A DNA stretch of 13,379 bases from an uncultured beta proteobacterium (GCA_903933395.1 CAIZKA010000107.1:1-13379), one strand, 5' to 3'; shown: positions 1-6,633, numbered from the stretch's first letter. Numbers and translations are program-made. Notes: generated from the letters alone by a model not told the origin.

Positions 1-483
1 GATAATGTCTTCCAGCGTCTTCGGCCGGTGATAGAAAGCCGGCAGCGGCGGCACCAGCACGGCGCCGGCTTCCGTCACCTGGGCCATCAGGCGCAGGTGT
101 CCGAGATGCAGCGGCGTCTCGCGCAGCATCAGCACCATTTTGCGGCGCTCCTTTAGGCAGACGTCGGCGGCGCGGATCAGCAGGTTGGTGTTGAAGGAAT
201 TGGCCAGTGCCGAGAGCGTCTTGATCGAGCAGGGCGCGATGACCATCCCGGCATGACGGAAGGATCCCGAGGATATGCAGGCGCCGACGTCGTTGATGTC
301 ATGCACGTAACTGGCGAGACTCTTGACCTGGTCGATCGTGTAGTCCGTCTCGTAGACGATGGTGCGCTTGGCCGAGTCTGACATCACGAGATGGGTTTCC
401 ACCCCGGCATCCCTGAGTACTTCGAGGATGCGCAGACCGTAGATGGCGCCGCTTGCTCCCGAGATTCCGACGACCAGCTTCAT
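1..483 (-). CDS. ubiX: UbiX-like flavin prenyltransferase (3' end cut by window edge)
   Basis: UbiX enzymes transfer a dimethylallyl group to FMN, making the prenylated FMN used by UbiD-type (de)carboxylases. The 161 residues visible match the family from the first codon. The flavin-binding GISGASGAIY lies at residues 6-15. The APCSIKTLSAL segment is at 83-93, then RAADVCLKERR at 104-114, RETP at 121-124 and PPLPAFYHRP at 145-154. UbiX proteins usually have about 190-200 residues, so some 30-40 are missing at the C-terminus. The ATG overlaps the stop of the upstream ubiD-like gene in an ATGA, and AAGGA lies about 8 bases before it, so the pair is probably translationally coupled. A dedicated UbiX in a UbiD-rich operon suggests local cofactor supply, which is inference. 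A general housekeeping UbiX/Pad1 role cannot be excluded. Confidence 0.93.
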   Translation of the reverse strand, partial: MKLVVGISGASGAIYGLRILEVLRDAGVETHLVMSDSAKRTIVYETDYTIDQVKSLASYVHDINDVGACISSGSFRHAGMVIAPCSIKTLSALANSFNTNLLIRAADVCLKERRKMVLMLRETPLHLGHLRLMAQVTEAGAVLVPPLPAFYHRPKTLEDII

Positions 484-1835
484 GTTTTGCATCCTTGTAG
501 TTCGGCCAGTACGGCCTGGGCTTTGGCTGTTGCGGCAGCCGGAATGGTGATCTTATCGAACTCCGGACCGCTGCCGCGTGTCGCGTCCATCCCCATTCTC
601 GATCCGGTGCCGCTGCTGCCGCATGACGGGTCGATAACATAGCCTTCCATGCCGGAGAGGATCACAGTATCGCGGTCAGGCTGGAAACGGGTGGCGAGGC
701 TCCAGGACACCTCGCGCGGATCGCGGATATCGACGTCGTCATCGACCACGGTGACCAGTTTCAAGCGCTTGTCCATGGACAGCGCCAGGTGGATCAGGCG
801 CCGCACATCGGTCGGGCGCATCTTTCGTGCGGCGATGACGGCTGTAAAGCCGCAGGTGCCTGTGGTCAGGTCGAGATCGACCACGCCGCCGATCTGGCCC
901 TGCAACTGGCCCAGCAATTCGGTGCCTGCCGCCAGCGACAGCAGGCTGTCGACGTCGGCAGTCCATGGGCACAGGGCCGGATAGATGAAGTCACGGCGGT
1001 GGGTGACGGCGGTGACTTCCACCATCGGGCTGATGTTGGAAAAGTAATAGCCGGTGTTTTCGCCGAAAGGACCCTCCGGCTCACGCACGCCCGGCAACAC
1101 GCGGCCTTCGATGATGATTTCGGCACGGGCCGGGACGTCGACGGCAACGGTTTCCGCACGGATCATATCCACCGGCGCCCGGCGCAAGGCGCCAGCGATG
1201 TCCATCTTGTCCGGTCCCAGCGGTCCGGTCTTGACCACCGCGGCGATCAGCAGCGCCGGTTCGACGCCGAGTGCCACGGCGATGTCCAGCGGCCGGCCGG
1301 AGGCTTCGGCGGCAGCATGAAAAGCGGACAGGGGCGGATTGGCGAGCAGGATCCCCATGCGCGTCCCGCCCTTGACCATCATGCGATGGATGCCCATGCC
1401 GCGGCGGCCGGTGACCGGGTCGGTGCAGAGCACCACGCCGGTCGTGACGAAGGGGCCGCCGTCGCCGGCGTAATGGGTCAGCACCGGCAGCAGGGTACCA
1501 AGGTCGAACGGCGCCAGGTGGCGTACTTCCTTGACTGGCGCGTCATCGGAATGGCGCGGTGCGATGCCTTGCCGCGTGCGCTGCAGGTAGGTGGCTGCGA
1601 GTTCTGCTTCCGTGGTGTCCAGCGCCTTTGCCACGCGCCGACGGCTGGCGACGAGGTTGCCGATCACCCGCGCGCCCTGATGGCCGCTTACGTTCTCGAA
1701 CAGCACGGCCGGGCCGTTGGCCGGCATTTCGCGCAGCAGCGCGGCCATTTCGTGCTTCGGATCAAAAGGCTGACTGATCTTGAGCAGGTCGCTGCCGAGG
1801 TCGGCGAGAAATGCGCGCAGGTCGGGGTAACTCAT
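480..1835 (-). CDS. UbiD-family (de)carboxylase paralogue, third in the operon
   Basis: This 451-residue protein belongs to the UbiD family, whose members (de)carboxylate aromatic or unsaturated acids using prenylated FMN. The N-terminus MSYPDLRAFLADL and the body (VLFENVSG 44-51, GIHRMM 148-153, AEIIIEG 238-244, EGPFGENTGYY 254-264) are typical. Arg151, Glu254 and Glu259 occupy the usual Arg-Glu-Glu catalytic positions. It is shorter and more divergent than the two carboxylase subunits upstream, and Gly146 stands where an Asn is normal (five residues before the Arg). The ATG at 1835-1833 has only a weak GAG before it, and a strong hairpin ends 13 bases upstream, so its translation may be set below that of the ppc genes. 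It is coupled to ubiX by ATGA. A UbiD paralogue is, as I recall, also found after ppcC in the Thauera phenol cluster. Its substrate is not known to me; an accessory decarboxylase is a guess. Confidence 0.88.
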   Translation of the reverse strand: MSYPDLRAFLADLGSDLLKISQPFDPKHEMAALLREMPANGPAVLFENVSGHQGARVIGNLVASRRRVAKALDTTEAELAATYLQRTRQGIAPRHSDDAPVKEVRHLAPFDLGTLLPVLTHYAGDGGPFVTTGVVLCTDPVTGRRGMGIHRMMVKGGTRMGILLANPPLSAFHAAAEASGRPLDIAVALGVEPALLIAAVVKTGPLGPDKMDIAGALRRAPVDMIRAETVAVDVPARAEIIIEGRVLPGVREPEGPFGENTGYYFSNISPMVEVTAVTHRRDFIYPALCPWTADVDSLLSLAAGTELLGQLQGQIGGVVDLDLTTGTCGFTAVIAARKMRPTDVRRLIHLALSMDKRLKLVTVVDDDVDIRDPREVSWSLATRFQPDRDTVILSGMEGYVIDPSCGSSGTGSRMGMDATRGSGPEFDKITIPAAATAKAQAVLAELQGCKT

Positions 1836-1848
1836 GACTCGGCAAAGT

Positions 1849-1876
1849 CGGCGGTGGCGCTACGCCGCCACCGCCG
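1849..1876 (-). other. GC-rich hairpin in the ppcC to ubiD-like gap
   Basis: Bases 1849-1859 and 1866-1876 form a perfect 11-bp inverted repeat (CGGCGGTGGCG and its complement) around a 6-base loop. It fills about half of the 57-base gap between the ppcC stop and the ubiD-like ATG. No run of U follows in the minus-strand transcript, only a short ACTTTGCC, so it does not look like an intrinsic terminator. It could protect the upstream ppc mRNA from 3' exonucleases, mark a processing site, or limit ribosome access to the downstream start. Confidence 0.6.
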
Positions 1877-1892
1877 CTTTCGCTCTCCCTGA

Positions 1893-2147
1893 TTAAAGAT
1901 ATTTCGCAGGGCAGCGCTGGATTTCCTCGAGCACCTTGATCGAGAAACGCGCCTTGCTCAACTGGCCGCGCCCGAGGCGCACCTGGAGCTGATCGGCAAA
2001 CTTGTCCAGAGCCGACGACACCTGCGCCTTGACCCGCTTGTAGGTGTACTTCTGCACCCCGGGATTGAGGGTGCGGATGGTGAGTTCGAGATCGGTATCC
2101 TCTGCCAGCTCCGCCACGTCCATGACAAATACTTCCCATTGGTTCAT
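1893..2147 (-). CDS. ppcC: Phenylphosphate carboxylase gamma subunit
   Basis: This is an 84-residue, soluble, charged protein with no membrane segment or signal peptide. It starts MNQWEVFVMDVAEL and carries TIRTLNPGVQKYTYKR in its middle. Phenylphosphate carboxylase of Thauera aromatica has a unique subunit of about 10 kDa (gamma) that forms the catalytic core with the two UbiD-like subunits. The size, soluble character and position directly after the alpha gene fit that subunit. The ATG at 2147-2145 follows AGGAGA with 7 bases of spacing, and that ribosome site starts on the ppcA stop codon (TAAGGAGA), only 12 bases away. Coupled, near-equal synthesis with the alpha subunit is therefore likely. 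I recognise no catalytic motif. Assignment rests mainly on context and size. Confidence 0.85.
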   Translation of the reverse strand: MNQWEVFVMDVAELAEDTDLELTIRTLNPGVQKYTYKRVKAQVSSALDKFADQLQVRLGRGQLSKARFSIKVLEEIQRCPAKYL

Positions 2148-2159
2148 CGCATGTTCTCC

Positions 2160-3617
2160 TTACTTGACGGGCGGATAGCCGTAGGCGGTCCAGTTGCTGG
2201 TCACCTGATCCTGGATTTCCTTCGAATATACGTTCTTGAAGGAGACGGTGGTGGGGACGTCGTTGACCGGGTCCCAATCGACCGGCCACAGGCAGTCGAA
2301 CAGCACCTTGGAGCCGATCGAATATTTGCGCTCGTGCGGTGTCGCGAACGGATAGAGCGGGGTGCCCACGGTGTTCTTGTAGATGTGGATGCCGTTCTCG
2401 GGGTGGCAGCGCGTGCAGAAGGCGTGGTAGACCTCGTCCCAGTTGTAGATGTCGGTCTTGTCGTCCACCACCATGACCATGTGGAACCACGGCCCGAGCT
2501 TGCTGCCGAAGGCGAGGTGGGCGATCTGGCTGGCGATACCGGAGTAGGTCGGCTTGACGCCGACGATCATCATGTGGTGCGTCGAGCGCGGGTGCATATA
2601 CACGCCGGTGATCGGGATGCCCTGGCTCCTGAGCAGCTTTTCCAGCTCCAGGCCGAGCGAGAAGGAGCGCAGCATCTGGCCTTCGTCCTGAGGCGTACCC
2701 ATGTTGGAAATGGTCATGGTCGCGTTGTTGCGATAGGTGATCGCATTGACGCGGAAGGTGACGCGGAAGTCGCGCGGGCTGGTGCGGTAGCCGGTGTATT
2801 CGCCGAAGGGGCCTTCCTCGACCTTGTAGTCGGGCAGGATCACGCCTTCAAGGATGATTTCGGCATCGGCCGGCACTTCGAGGTCGTTGGTCTCGCACTT
2901 GACCAGGCGGGCCGGTTCGCCCGAGAGCATGCTGACCAGTTCCGGCTCGGGGATGGGCGAGGGTGCACAGGCCGCCATGGCGGCCAGCGGCGAGAGGCCG
3001 ATGGCGGTGGCGAAGGGGCAGCCCTCGCCGCGCGGCAGGTAGTACTCGGTGAGCGTCTTGCCCAGGTCGGAGAAGGGGAACACCGCGCCTGACATGGTGC
3101 GGCCGTCCCACATCATCTGCCGGTACATGCCCCAGTTCACGTCGCCGCGCACCGGATGCCTGGTCACCACCGCATGCCAGGTGCCGACATAGCGGCCGCC
3201 GTCGCCGTCATGCACCAGCGGCACCGGCAGCTTGCACAGGTCGACGTCGTCACCGAGCAGGATGTTTTCCTTGCACGGCGCGTCCTTGCGATCGATGACC
3301 ACCGGAGCGATCGGCTCGCTGTTGGTGCGCTTGAGATACTCCTTGCCGATTTCCGGCAGGCTCGATGCCGGGTCCATGCCCAGCGAAATGGCCATGCGAC
3401 GATAGGTCGATAGCGGTGCGCCGAAGTAGCTGAAGCCCGGATAATCCTTGATCTTCTCCATGAAGGGCGCGGATTCGCCGAGTTCACAGACGCGCCGAAC
3501 GATGGCGCCGGCCTCGAGGTCCCAATCGACTTCCTGCTTGATGCGCACGGCGTCGCCCGACTTGAGGCAGGCCTCGACGAATTCCCGATTGCTTTTTGGT
3601 GCGTTTATTTTTGACAC
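2160..3617 (-). CDS. ppcA: Phenylphosphate carboxylase alpha subunit (UbiD family)
   Basis: This 485-residue UbiD-family protein, together with beta and gamma, should catalyse CO2 exchange and carboxylation at the para position, giving 4-hydroxybenzoate. Visible family features are HDGDGGRYVGT (136-146), DVNWGMYRQMMWDGRT (159-174) with Asn161 and Arg166, CETNDLEVPADAEIILEG (241-258) and EGPFGEYTGY (268-277) with Glu268 and Glu273. The segment after Arg166 reads SGAVFPFSDLGK, without the His that canonical UbiD enzymes place there to bind metal and flavin phosphate. Translation starts at GTG (3617-3615) after GGGAG with 6 bases of spacing; no better start lies in frame nearby. The delta gene precedes it by 32 bases and gamma follows by 12. 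Alpha rather than beta is assigned from recalled Thauera gene order (ppcB-ppcD-ppcA-ppcC) and slightly larger size. Alpha and beta could be swapped under other naming schemes. Confidence 0.9.
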   Translation of the reverse strand: MSKINAPKSNREFVEACLKSGDAVRIKQEVDWDLEAGAIVRRVCELGESAPFMEKIKDYPGFSYFGAPLSTYRRMAISLGMDPASSLPEIGKEYLKRTNSEPIAPVVIDRKDAPCKENILLGDDVDLCKLPVPLVHDGDGGRYVGTWHAVVTRHPVRGDVNWGMYRQMMWDGRTMSGAVFPFSDLGKTLTEYYLPRGEGCPFATAIGLSPLAAMAACAPSPIPEPELVSMLSGEPARLVKCETNDLEVPADAEIILEGVILPDYKVEEGPFGEYTGYRTSPRDFRVTFRVNAITYRNNATMTISNMGTPQDEGQMLRSFSLGLELEKLLRSQGIPITGVYMHPRSTHHMMIVGVKPTYSGIASQIAHLAFGSKLGPWFHMVMVVDDKTDIYNWDEVYHAFCTRCHPENGIHIYKNTVGTPLYPFATPHERKYSIGSKVLFDCLWPVDWDPVNDVPTTVSFKNVYSKEIQDQVTSNWTAYGYPPVK

Positions 3618-3649
3618 GTTTTGCTCCCGATTCGGTTAAGGGTTTCAGC

Positions 3650-4159
3650 TCAACTGATTTTTGCCAGGATCTTGTCCCACTTGTCCTGGGCCTTGAGGAT
3701 CATCTCCGCCACTTCGCGCACGGCGCCGTAGCCGCCGCGCGCCTTGGTGATATAGACGGCGTGCTTCTTCACGTCCTCGACCGCGTCGCCCACCGCGATC
3801 GGCAGGCCGACGCGCTTCATCATCGACAGGTCGACCAGGTCGTCGCCGACGTAGGCTACCTGGGCGTCGGTGATGCCCATTTCCTTGAGCATTTCCTCGT
3901 AGGGCTCGGTCTTCTTCTTGATGCCTTCGTGGAAGCGCTTGATCTTCAGTTCCTCGGCGCGGTGGCGCACGGCTACGGATTTCTTCGAGGTGATGATCGC
4001 CACTTCGACGCCGGACATCATCATGACGACGACGCCCATGCCGTCCTTGATGTCGAAGTTGCGCGACTCGACGCCGTTGTCGTCGATCACGATGCGCCCG
4101 TCGGTCATGACGCCATCGACGTCGAGGATGACCAGCTTGATGTCTTTTGCCTGTTCCAT
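3650..4159 (-). CDS. ppcD: Phenylphosphate carboxylase delta subunit (HAD phosphatase)
   Basis: This 169-residue protein is a HAD-superfamily phosphatase without a cap, close to the KdsC/YrbI (KDO-8-phosphate phosphatase) type. Motif I is DVDGVMTDG, with nucleophile Asp13 and general acid Asp15. Motif II is the IITSK segment at 55-59. A lysine cluster follows at 81-83, and motif IV is VGDDLVD at 104-110 with Asp106, Asp107 and Asp110. The C-terminal GGYGAVREVAEMIL is also KdsC-like. In Thauera the 18-kDa delta subunit is needed to carboxylate phenylphosphate, but not for CO2/4-hydroxybenzoate exchange, so it presumably handles the phosphoester. The ATG at 4159-4157 has AGGAC about 8 bases upstream. 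It sits between the two UbiD-type genes. A free-standing KdsC is the alternative, but the location argues strongly against it. Confidence 0.92.
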   Translation of the reverse strand: MEQAKDIKLVILDVDGVMTDGRIVIDDNGVESRNFDIKDGMGVVVMMMSGVEVAIITSKKSVAVRHRAEELKIKRFHEGIKKKTEPYEEMLKEMGITDAQVAYVGDDLVDLSMMKRVGLPIAVGDAVEDVKKHAVYITKARGGYGAVREVAEMILKAQDKWDKILAKIS

Positions 4160-4179
4160 AGTCTTGTCCTTGAGTTTTG

Positions 4180-4256
4180 CTCGTCATTCCCGCGAATGCG
4201 GGAATCCAGAAGTCGCCTGGATTCCGGGTTTCACTGCGTGGCCCCGGAATGACGAG
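4180..4256. repeat. REP/dRS3-like palindromic intergenic element between ppcB and ppcD
   Basis: The element is bounded by an 11-bp inverted repeat: CTCGTCATTCC at 4180-4190 and GGAATGACGAG at 4246-4256. Inside lies the 20-mer ATTCCCGCGAATGCGGGAAT at 4186-4205. It matches the pattern ATTCCC-N8-GGGAAT of the neisserial dRS3 repeat and forms an 8-bp stem. A further 9-bp inverted repeat pairs GGAATCCAG (4201-4209) with CTGGATTCC (4217-4225). Conceptual translation gives the HSRECGNPE-type peptide that marks such dispersed repeats in many proteobacterial genomes. It fills most of the 105-base ppcB to ppcD gap and would fold in the operon mRNA. Copy number elsewhere in the genome cannot be seen here. 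Confidence 0.75.
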
Positions 4257-4264
4257 GGTTCTAA

Positions 4265-5683
4265 TCAGTCAATTCCATACTCGGCCCAGCGGCCCTTGAT
4301 CTTCGCCAGCATTTCCTCATCCATGCGCGCCTCGACCGGCTTCTGTTTCCATTCGTACGGAATGCAGGCATCCATGATGATGCGCGAGGTGATGAGCTTG
4401 TTGGAGTCCGGGTCGAGCGCCGGGTCAAGCGGGGTCGAGCGGCCCCGTTTCAGGATTTCGGTGCCGCGCAGCGGATCGTAGCGGCAGGACAGTGCCCACA
4501 TCACGCGCTGCAGGTCGTCGGCCATGATGTCCTCGTCGACCGTGATCACGCCCTTGATGCCGTAGGAACCCGTATTGCTGCCCAGTACGGCACTCGCTAC
4601 CTGGTTGGAATGCCCGGGATACATCTGCTTGATCGATACCACGGCCCAGAAACGCCCGGCCGATTCGGGCATGACGCAGACGGAACTGATGCCGGGCACT
4701 TTCATCTGCTCGAGTTCGGTCCACAGCGTGGCCGTGCGCGTGAAAGCCAGCAGCATGTGCACGTCGGTCACCGGACGGCCCTGGCCGGTGGCCCAGAGCA
4801 CCGGGTTGTTGCGATGGAGGATCTGCTTCACTTCCAGCGCCGGCTTGTTGATGACCTTGTGCAGTTCATCGGTGTAGTAGCCGGTGTATTCGGCGAAGGG
4901 ACCTTCGGGACGGAAGTTGTTGGGATCGATCTCGCCTTCCAGCACGATCTCGGCGCCGGCCGGGATCGGCAGGCCGGTCAGCGGCGCCATGAGGAACTCG
5001 GCGGGCTGGCCGCGCACCGTGCCGGTGATGTCGAAGTCGTTGGCGCCCTTGTGCATCAGGGTACCGGCCATGAAGATCAGCGGGTCGCAGCCGATCACCG
5101 CCGCCGCGGGCATCTTCTTGCCCAGCTTGGCGTACTTCTTCATGATGCGCTCGCCGCGCTTGCCGGGCAGGATTTGCACGCCGCAGGTCTTGTTGTCGAG
5201 CATCTGCATGCGGTAGGTGCCGAGGTTGGTCTCGCCGGTCTCCGGATCGCGCAGCACGAGAAAGACCATGGTGCCGATGTAGCGTCCGCCATCGAGCGGG
5301 AAGAACTTGGGCACCGGGAACATGCTGAGGTCGACCTTGTCGCCGGAGATGATGTTCTCCAGCACCGGACCGTCCTTGACTTCCTTGGCTTTGATCAGGC
5401 CCTCGGAGGTGATGGTCTTCTTCATCCACGCGCGCGCCGATTCGCACATCGAAAGATTGTGCGGCAGACCGAGCATGATCGCCAGGCGCTTGGTGGTGGC
5501 GAAGGCGCCGGTGAATACGGGCGAGGAATAACCCTTGATGTTCTCGAACAGCAGCGCCGGGCCTTTTTTCTCCTCGGTCAACTTTGAAACGTGGGAAATT
5601 TCCAGGTCCCAGTCGACTTCGGCCGTGACGCGCTTGAGTTCGTCTGCGGCTTCGCACTGGTTTATGAAATACCTGAGGTCCAT
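4265..5683 (-). CDS. ppcB: Phenylphosphate carboxylase beta subunit (UbiD family)
   Basis: This is a 472-residue UbiD-family protein and the second large subunit of the carboxylase. Features in order are ALLFENIKGY (43-52), FFPLDGGRYIGT (127-138), TNLGTYRMQMLDNKT (152-166) with Asn153 and Arg158, VRGQPAEF (223-230), AEIVLEGEI (244-252) and EGPFAEYTGYY (260-270) with Glu260 and Glu265. The usual Gly before the second Glu is Ala. The stretch after Arg158 reads TCGVQILPGKRGER, so the canonical metal- and phosphate-binding His is not there. The ATG at 5683-5681 follows AAGGAG with 8 bases of spacing. It is the first ppc gene, 269 bases after ppsC and separated from ppcD by a repeat element, so it is less tightly packed than its neighbours. 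Beta is assigned from recalled Thauera gene order and is less certain than the carboxylase identity. Confidence 0.9.
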   Translation of the reverse strand: MDLRYFINQCEAADELKRVTAEVDWDLEISHVSKLTEEKKGPALLFENIKGYSSPVFTGAFATTKRLAIMLGLPHNLSMCESARAWMKKTITSEGLIKAKEVKDGPVLENIISGDKVDLSMFPVPKFFPLDGGRYIGTMVFLVLRDPETGETNLGTYRMQMLDNKTCGVQILPGKRGERIMKKYAKLGKKMPAAAVIGCDPLIFMAGTLMHKGANDFDITGTVRGQPAEFLMAPLTGLPIPAGAEIVLEGEIDPNNFRPEGPFAEYTGYYTDELHKVINKPALEVKQILHRNNPVLWATGQGRPVTDVHMLLAFTRTATLWTELEQMKVPGISSVCVMPESAGRFWAVVSIKQMYPGHSNQVASAVLGSNTGSYGIKGVITVDEDIMADDLQRVMWALSCRYDPLRGTEILKRGRSTPLDPALDPDSNKLITSRIIMDACIPYEWKQKPVEARMDEEMLAKIKGRWAEYGID

Positions 5684-5952
5684 TGGGGATGCTCCTTGGA
5701 TTGAAAAATGGTTAGCGTCTCACAACTCGCTCGAAGTGACCGTTGATAGTCGAGCGAAGCGAGCCGAATAGAAGCCTCCCCGCGAGGGGGCGAGGCGGGG
5801 TTTCGCAACGCATGCGTTGCGCCGCCGCAGCCGGCAGGCAGTGCAATGCATGCCGTGGGCCGCGCAGCGGATGGGAGGGGCGGGCCTTCAATTCGCCTTT
5901 CGCCTGTTTGGTCATCGACGGGTGGCTCTCGGTGTCATGCGCGTTGAGGCGG
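5684..5952. repeat. Palindrome-rich, probably repetitive spacer between ppsC and ppcB
   Basis: I see no gene in these 269 bases. They hold several dyads. One is a perfect 18-bp palindrome, CGCAACGCATGCGTTGCG, at 5804-5821. Another is an 8-bp inverted repeat, TCGCTCGA at 5727-5734 with TCGAGCGA at 5750-5757. There is also a GC-rich CCCC/GGGG hairpin around 5778-5788. The plus-strand peptide around it (ARGRGGVSQRMRC) is of the kind I associate with dispersed intergenic repeats, though that is recollection. No sigma-54 pattern with correct spacing was found on the minus strand. The ppcB ribosome site lies at its left end. The spacer may lower or uncouple ppc expression relative to pps, or carry an internal promoter I cannot recognise. 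Confidence 0.5.
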
Positions 5953-6621
5953 TCAATGCACGGCCTGGACCGAATCGATGACAGGAAAACCAGCGTCCTC
6001 GAGAGCCTTGACCACGAACTTGGTGTTTTCGGAATGAAAGCGGATGATGACTTTCTTGCGGTGATGTTCCTGCGGATTGATGTCCTCCGGCTTGCCGATC
6101 GGGTAGATCGCCTGCACTTCTGCTCCCGCGGCTTCGGCGATGTCCGTGATCTTGCCGATCATGCCCGGCTTCATTTCGAGCGGCGCCAGGGTCACGCCGC
6201 TGCGTTTCTCCCAGGCGCCGAGAAAGTGTGCGGCAAGGGAAAAGATCTCGTTTGCCGAAATCATGCCGACCACCTGCCCCTGGTCCATCACCGGAAACTG
6301 TGCGATGCCGAGTTCCTGTCCGCGCTGCAAGGCGTGTTCCAAGGTGTCGTTGGCTTCCACCGTGGCCGGATTGCGCACCATCAGGTCCTTGACCTTGATC
6401 CGTGTCGAGAAAAAATTTAACTCATCCATATTCTGGGTACGCAGCACGCAATGGGCGGCGCGCAGGCAATTGGCGCGGGTAATCAGTCCGCGCAGGCTGC
6501 CGCCGTCGACTACCGGCAGGCCGTGCAGGTTGTTTTCGGTCAGCAGCCGCTTCGCCTCCGACAGCAGGGTGTCGCTGCCGATCACGATGGGATTGGACTG
6601 CATCCAGTTGCGTACGATCAT
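5953..6621 (-). CDS. ppsC: Phenylphosphate synthase stimulatory subunit, CBS-CBS-ACT-like
   Basis: This 222-residue protein has two CBS domains: residues 2-57 (VRNWMQSNPIVIGSDT, LPVVDGGSLRGLITR) and 78-135 (VKDLMVRNPATV, FPVMDQGQVVGMIS). After these, residues 143-222 form an ACT-like module starting VTLAPLEMKPGMIGKITDIA. This is the architecture of AcuB proteins. In Thauera, protein 3 of phenylphosphate synthase (24 kDa, two CBS domains) raises activity several-fold without being essential. CBS pairs usually bind adenylates, so sensing of ATP/AMP while the enzyme makes AMP is a reasonable inference. The ATG at 6621-6619 follows AGGAGG, which overlaps the ppsB stop (TAGGAGG) 12 bases upstream, so translation is probably coupled to ppsB. 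A generic AcuB-like protein is the alternative, but position fits PpsC well. Confidence 0.9.
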   Translation of the reverse strand: MIVRNWMQSNPIVIGSDTLLSEAKRLLTENNLHGLPVVDGGSLRGLITRANCLRAAHCVLRTQNMDELNFFSTRIKVKDLMVRNPATVEANDTLEHALQRGQELGIAQFPVMDQGQVVGMISANEIFSLAAHFLGAWEKRSGVTLAPLEMKPGMIGKITDIAEAAGAEVQAIYPIGKPEDINPQEHHRKKVIIRFHSENTKFVVKALEDAGFPVIDSVQAVH

Positions 6622-6633
6622 TCCGTTTTCCTC

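Noticed and set aside
1849..1876. Rho-independent terminator after ppcC
   Set aside because: The stem is strong but no U-tract follows, and coupled operon genes continue downstream.
789..1892. 367-codon plus-strand ORF, and similar ones at 2139-3092 and 4610-5587
   Set aside because: All lie antisense to clear UbiD-family genes, with no motifs and shadow-type composition.
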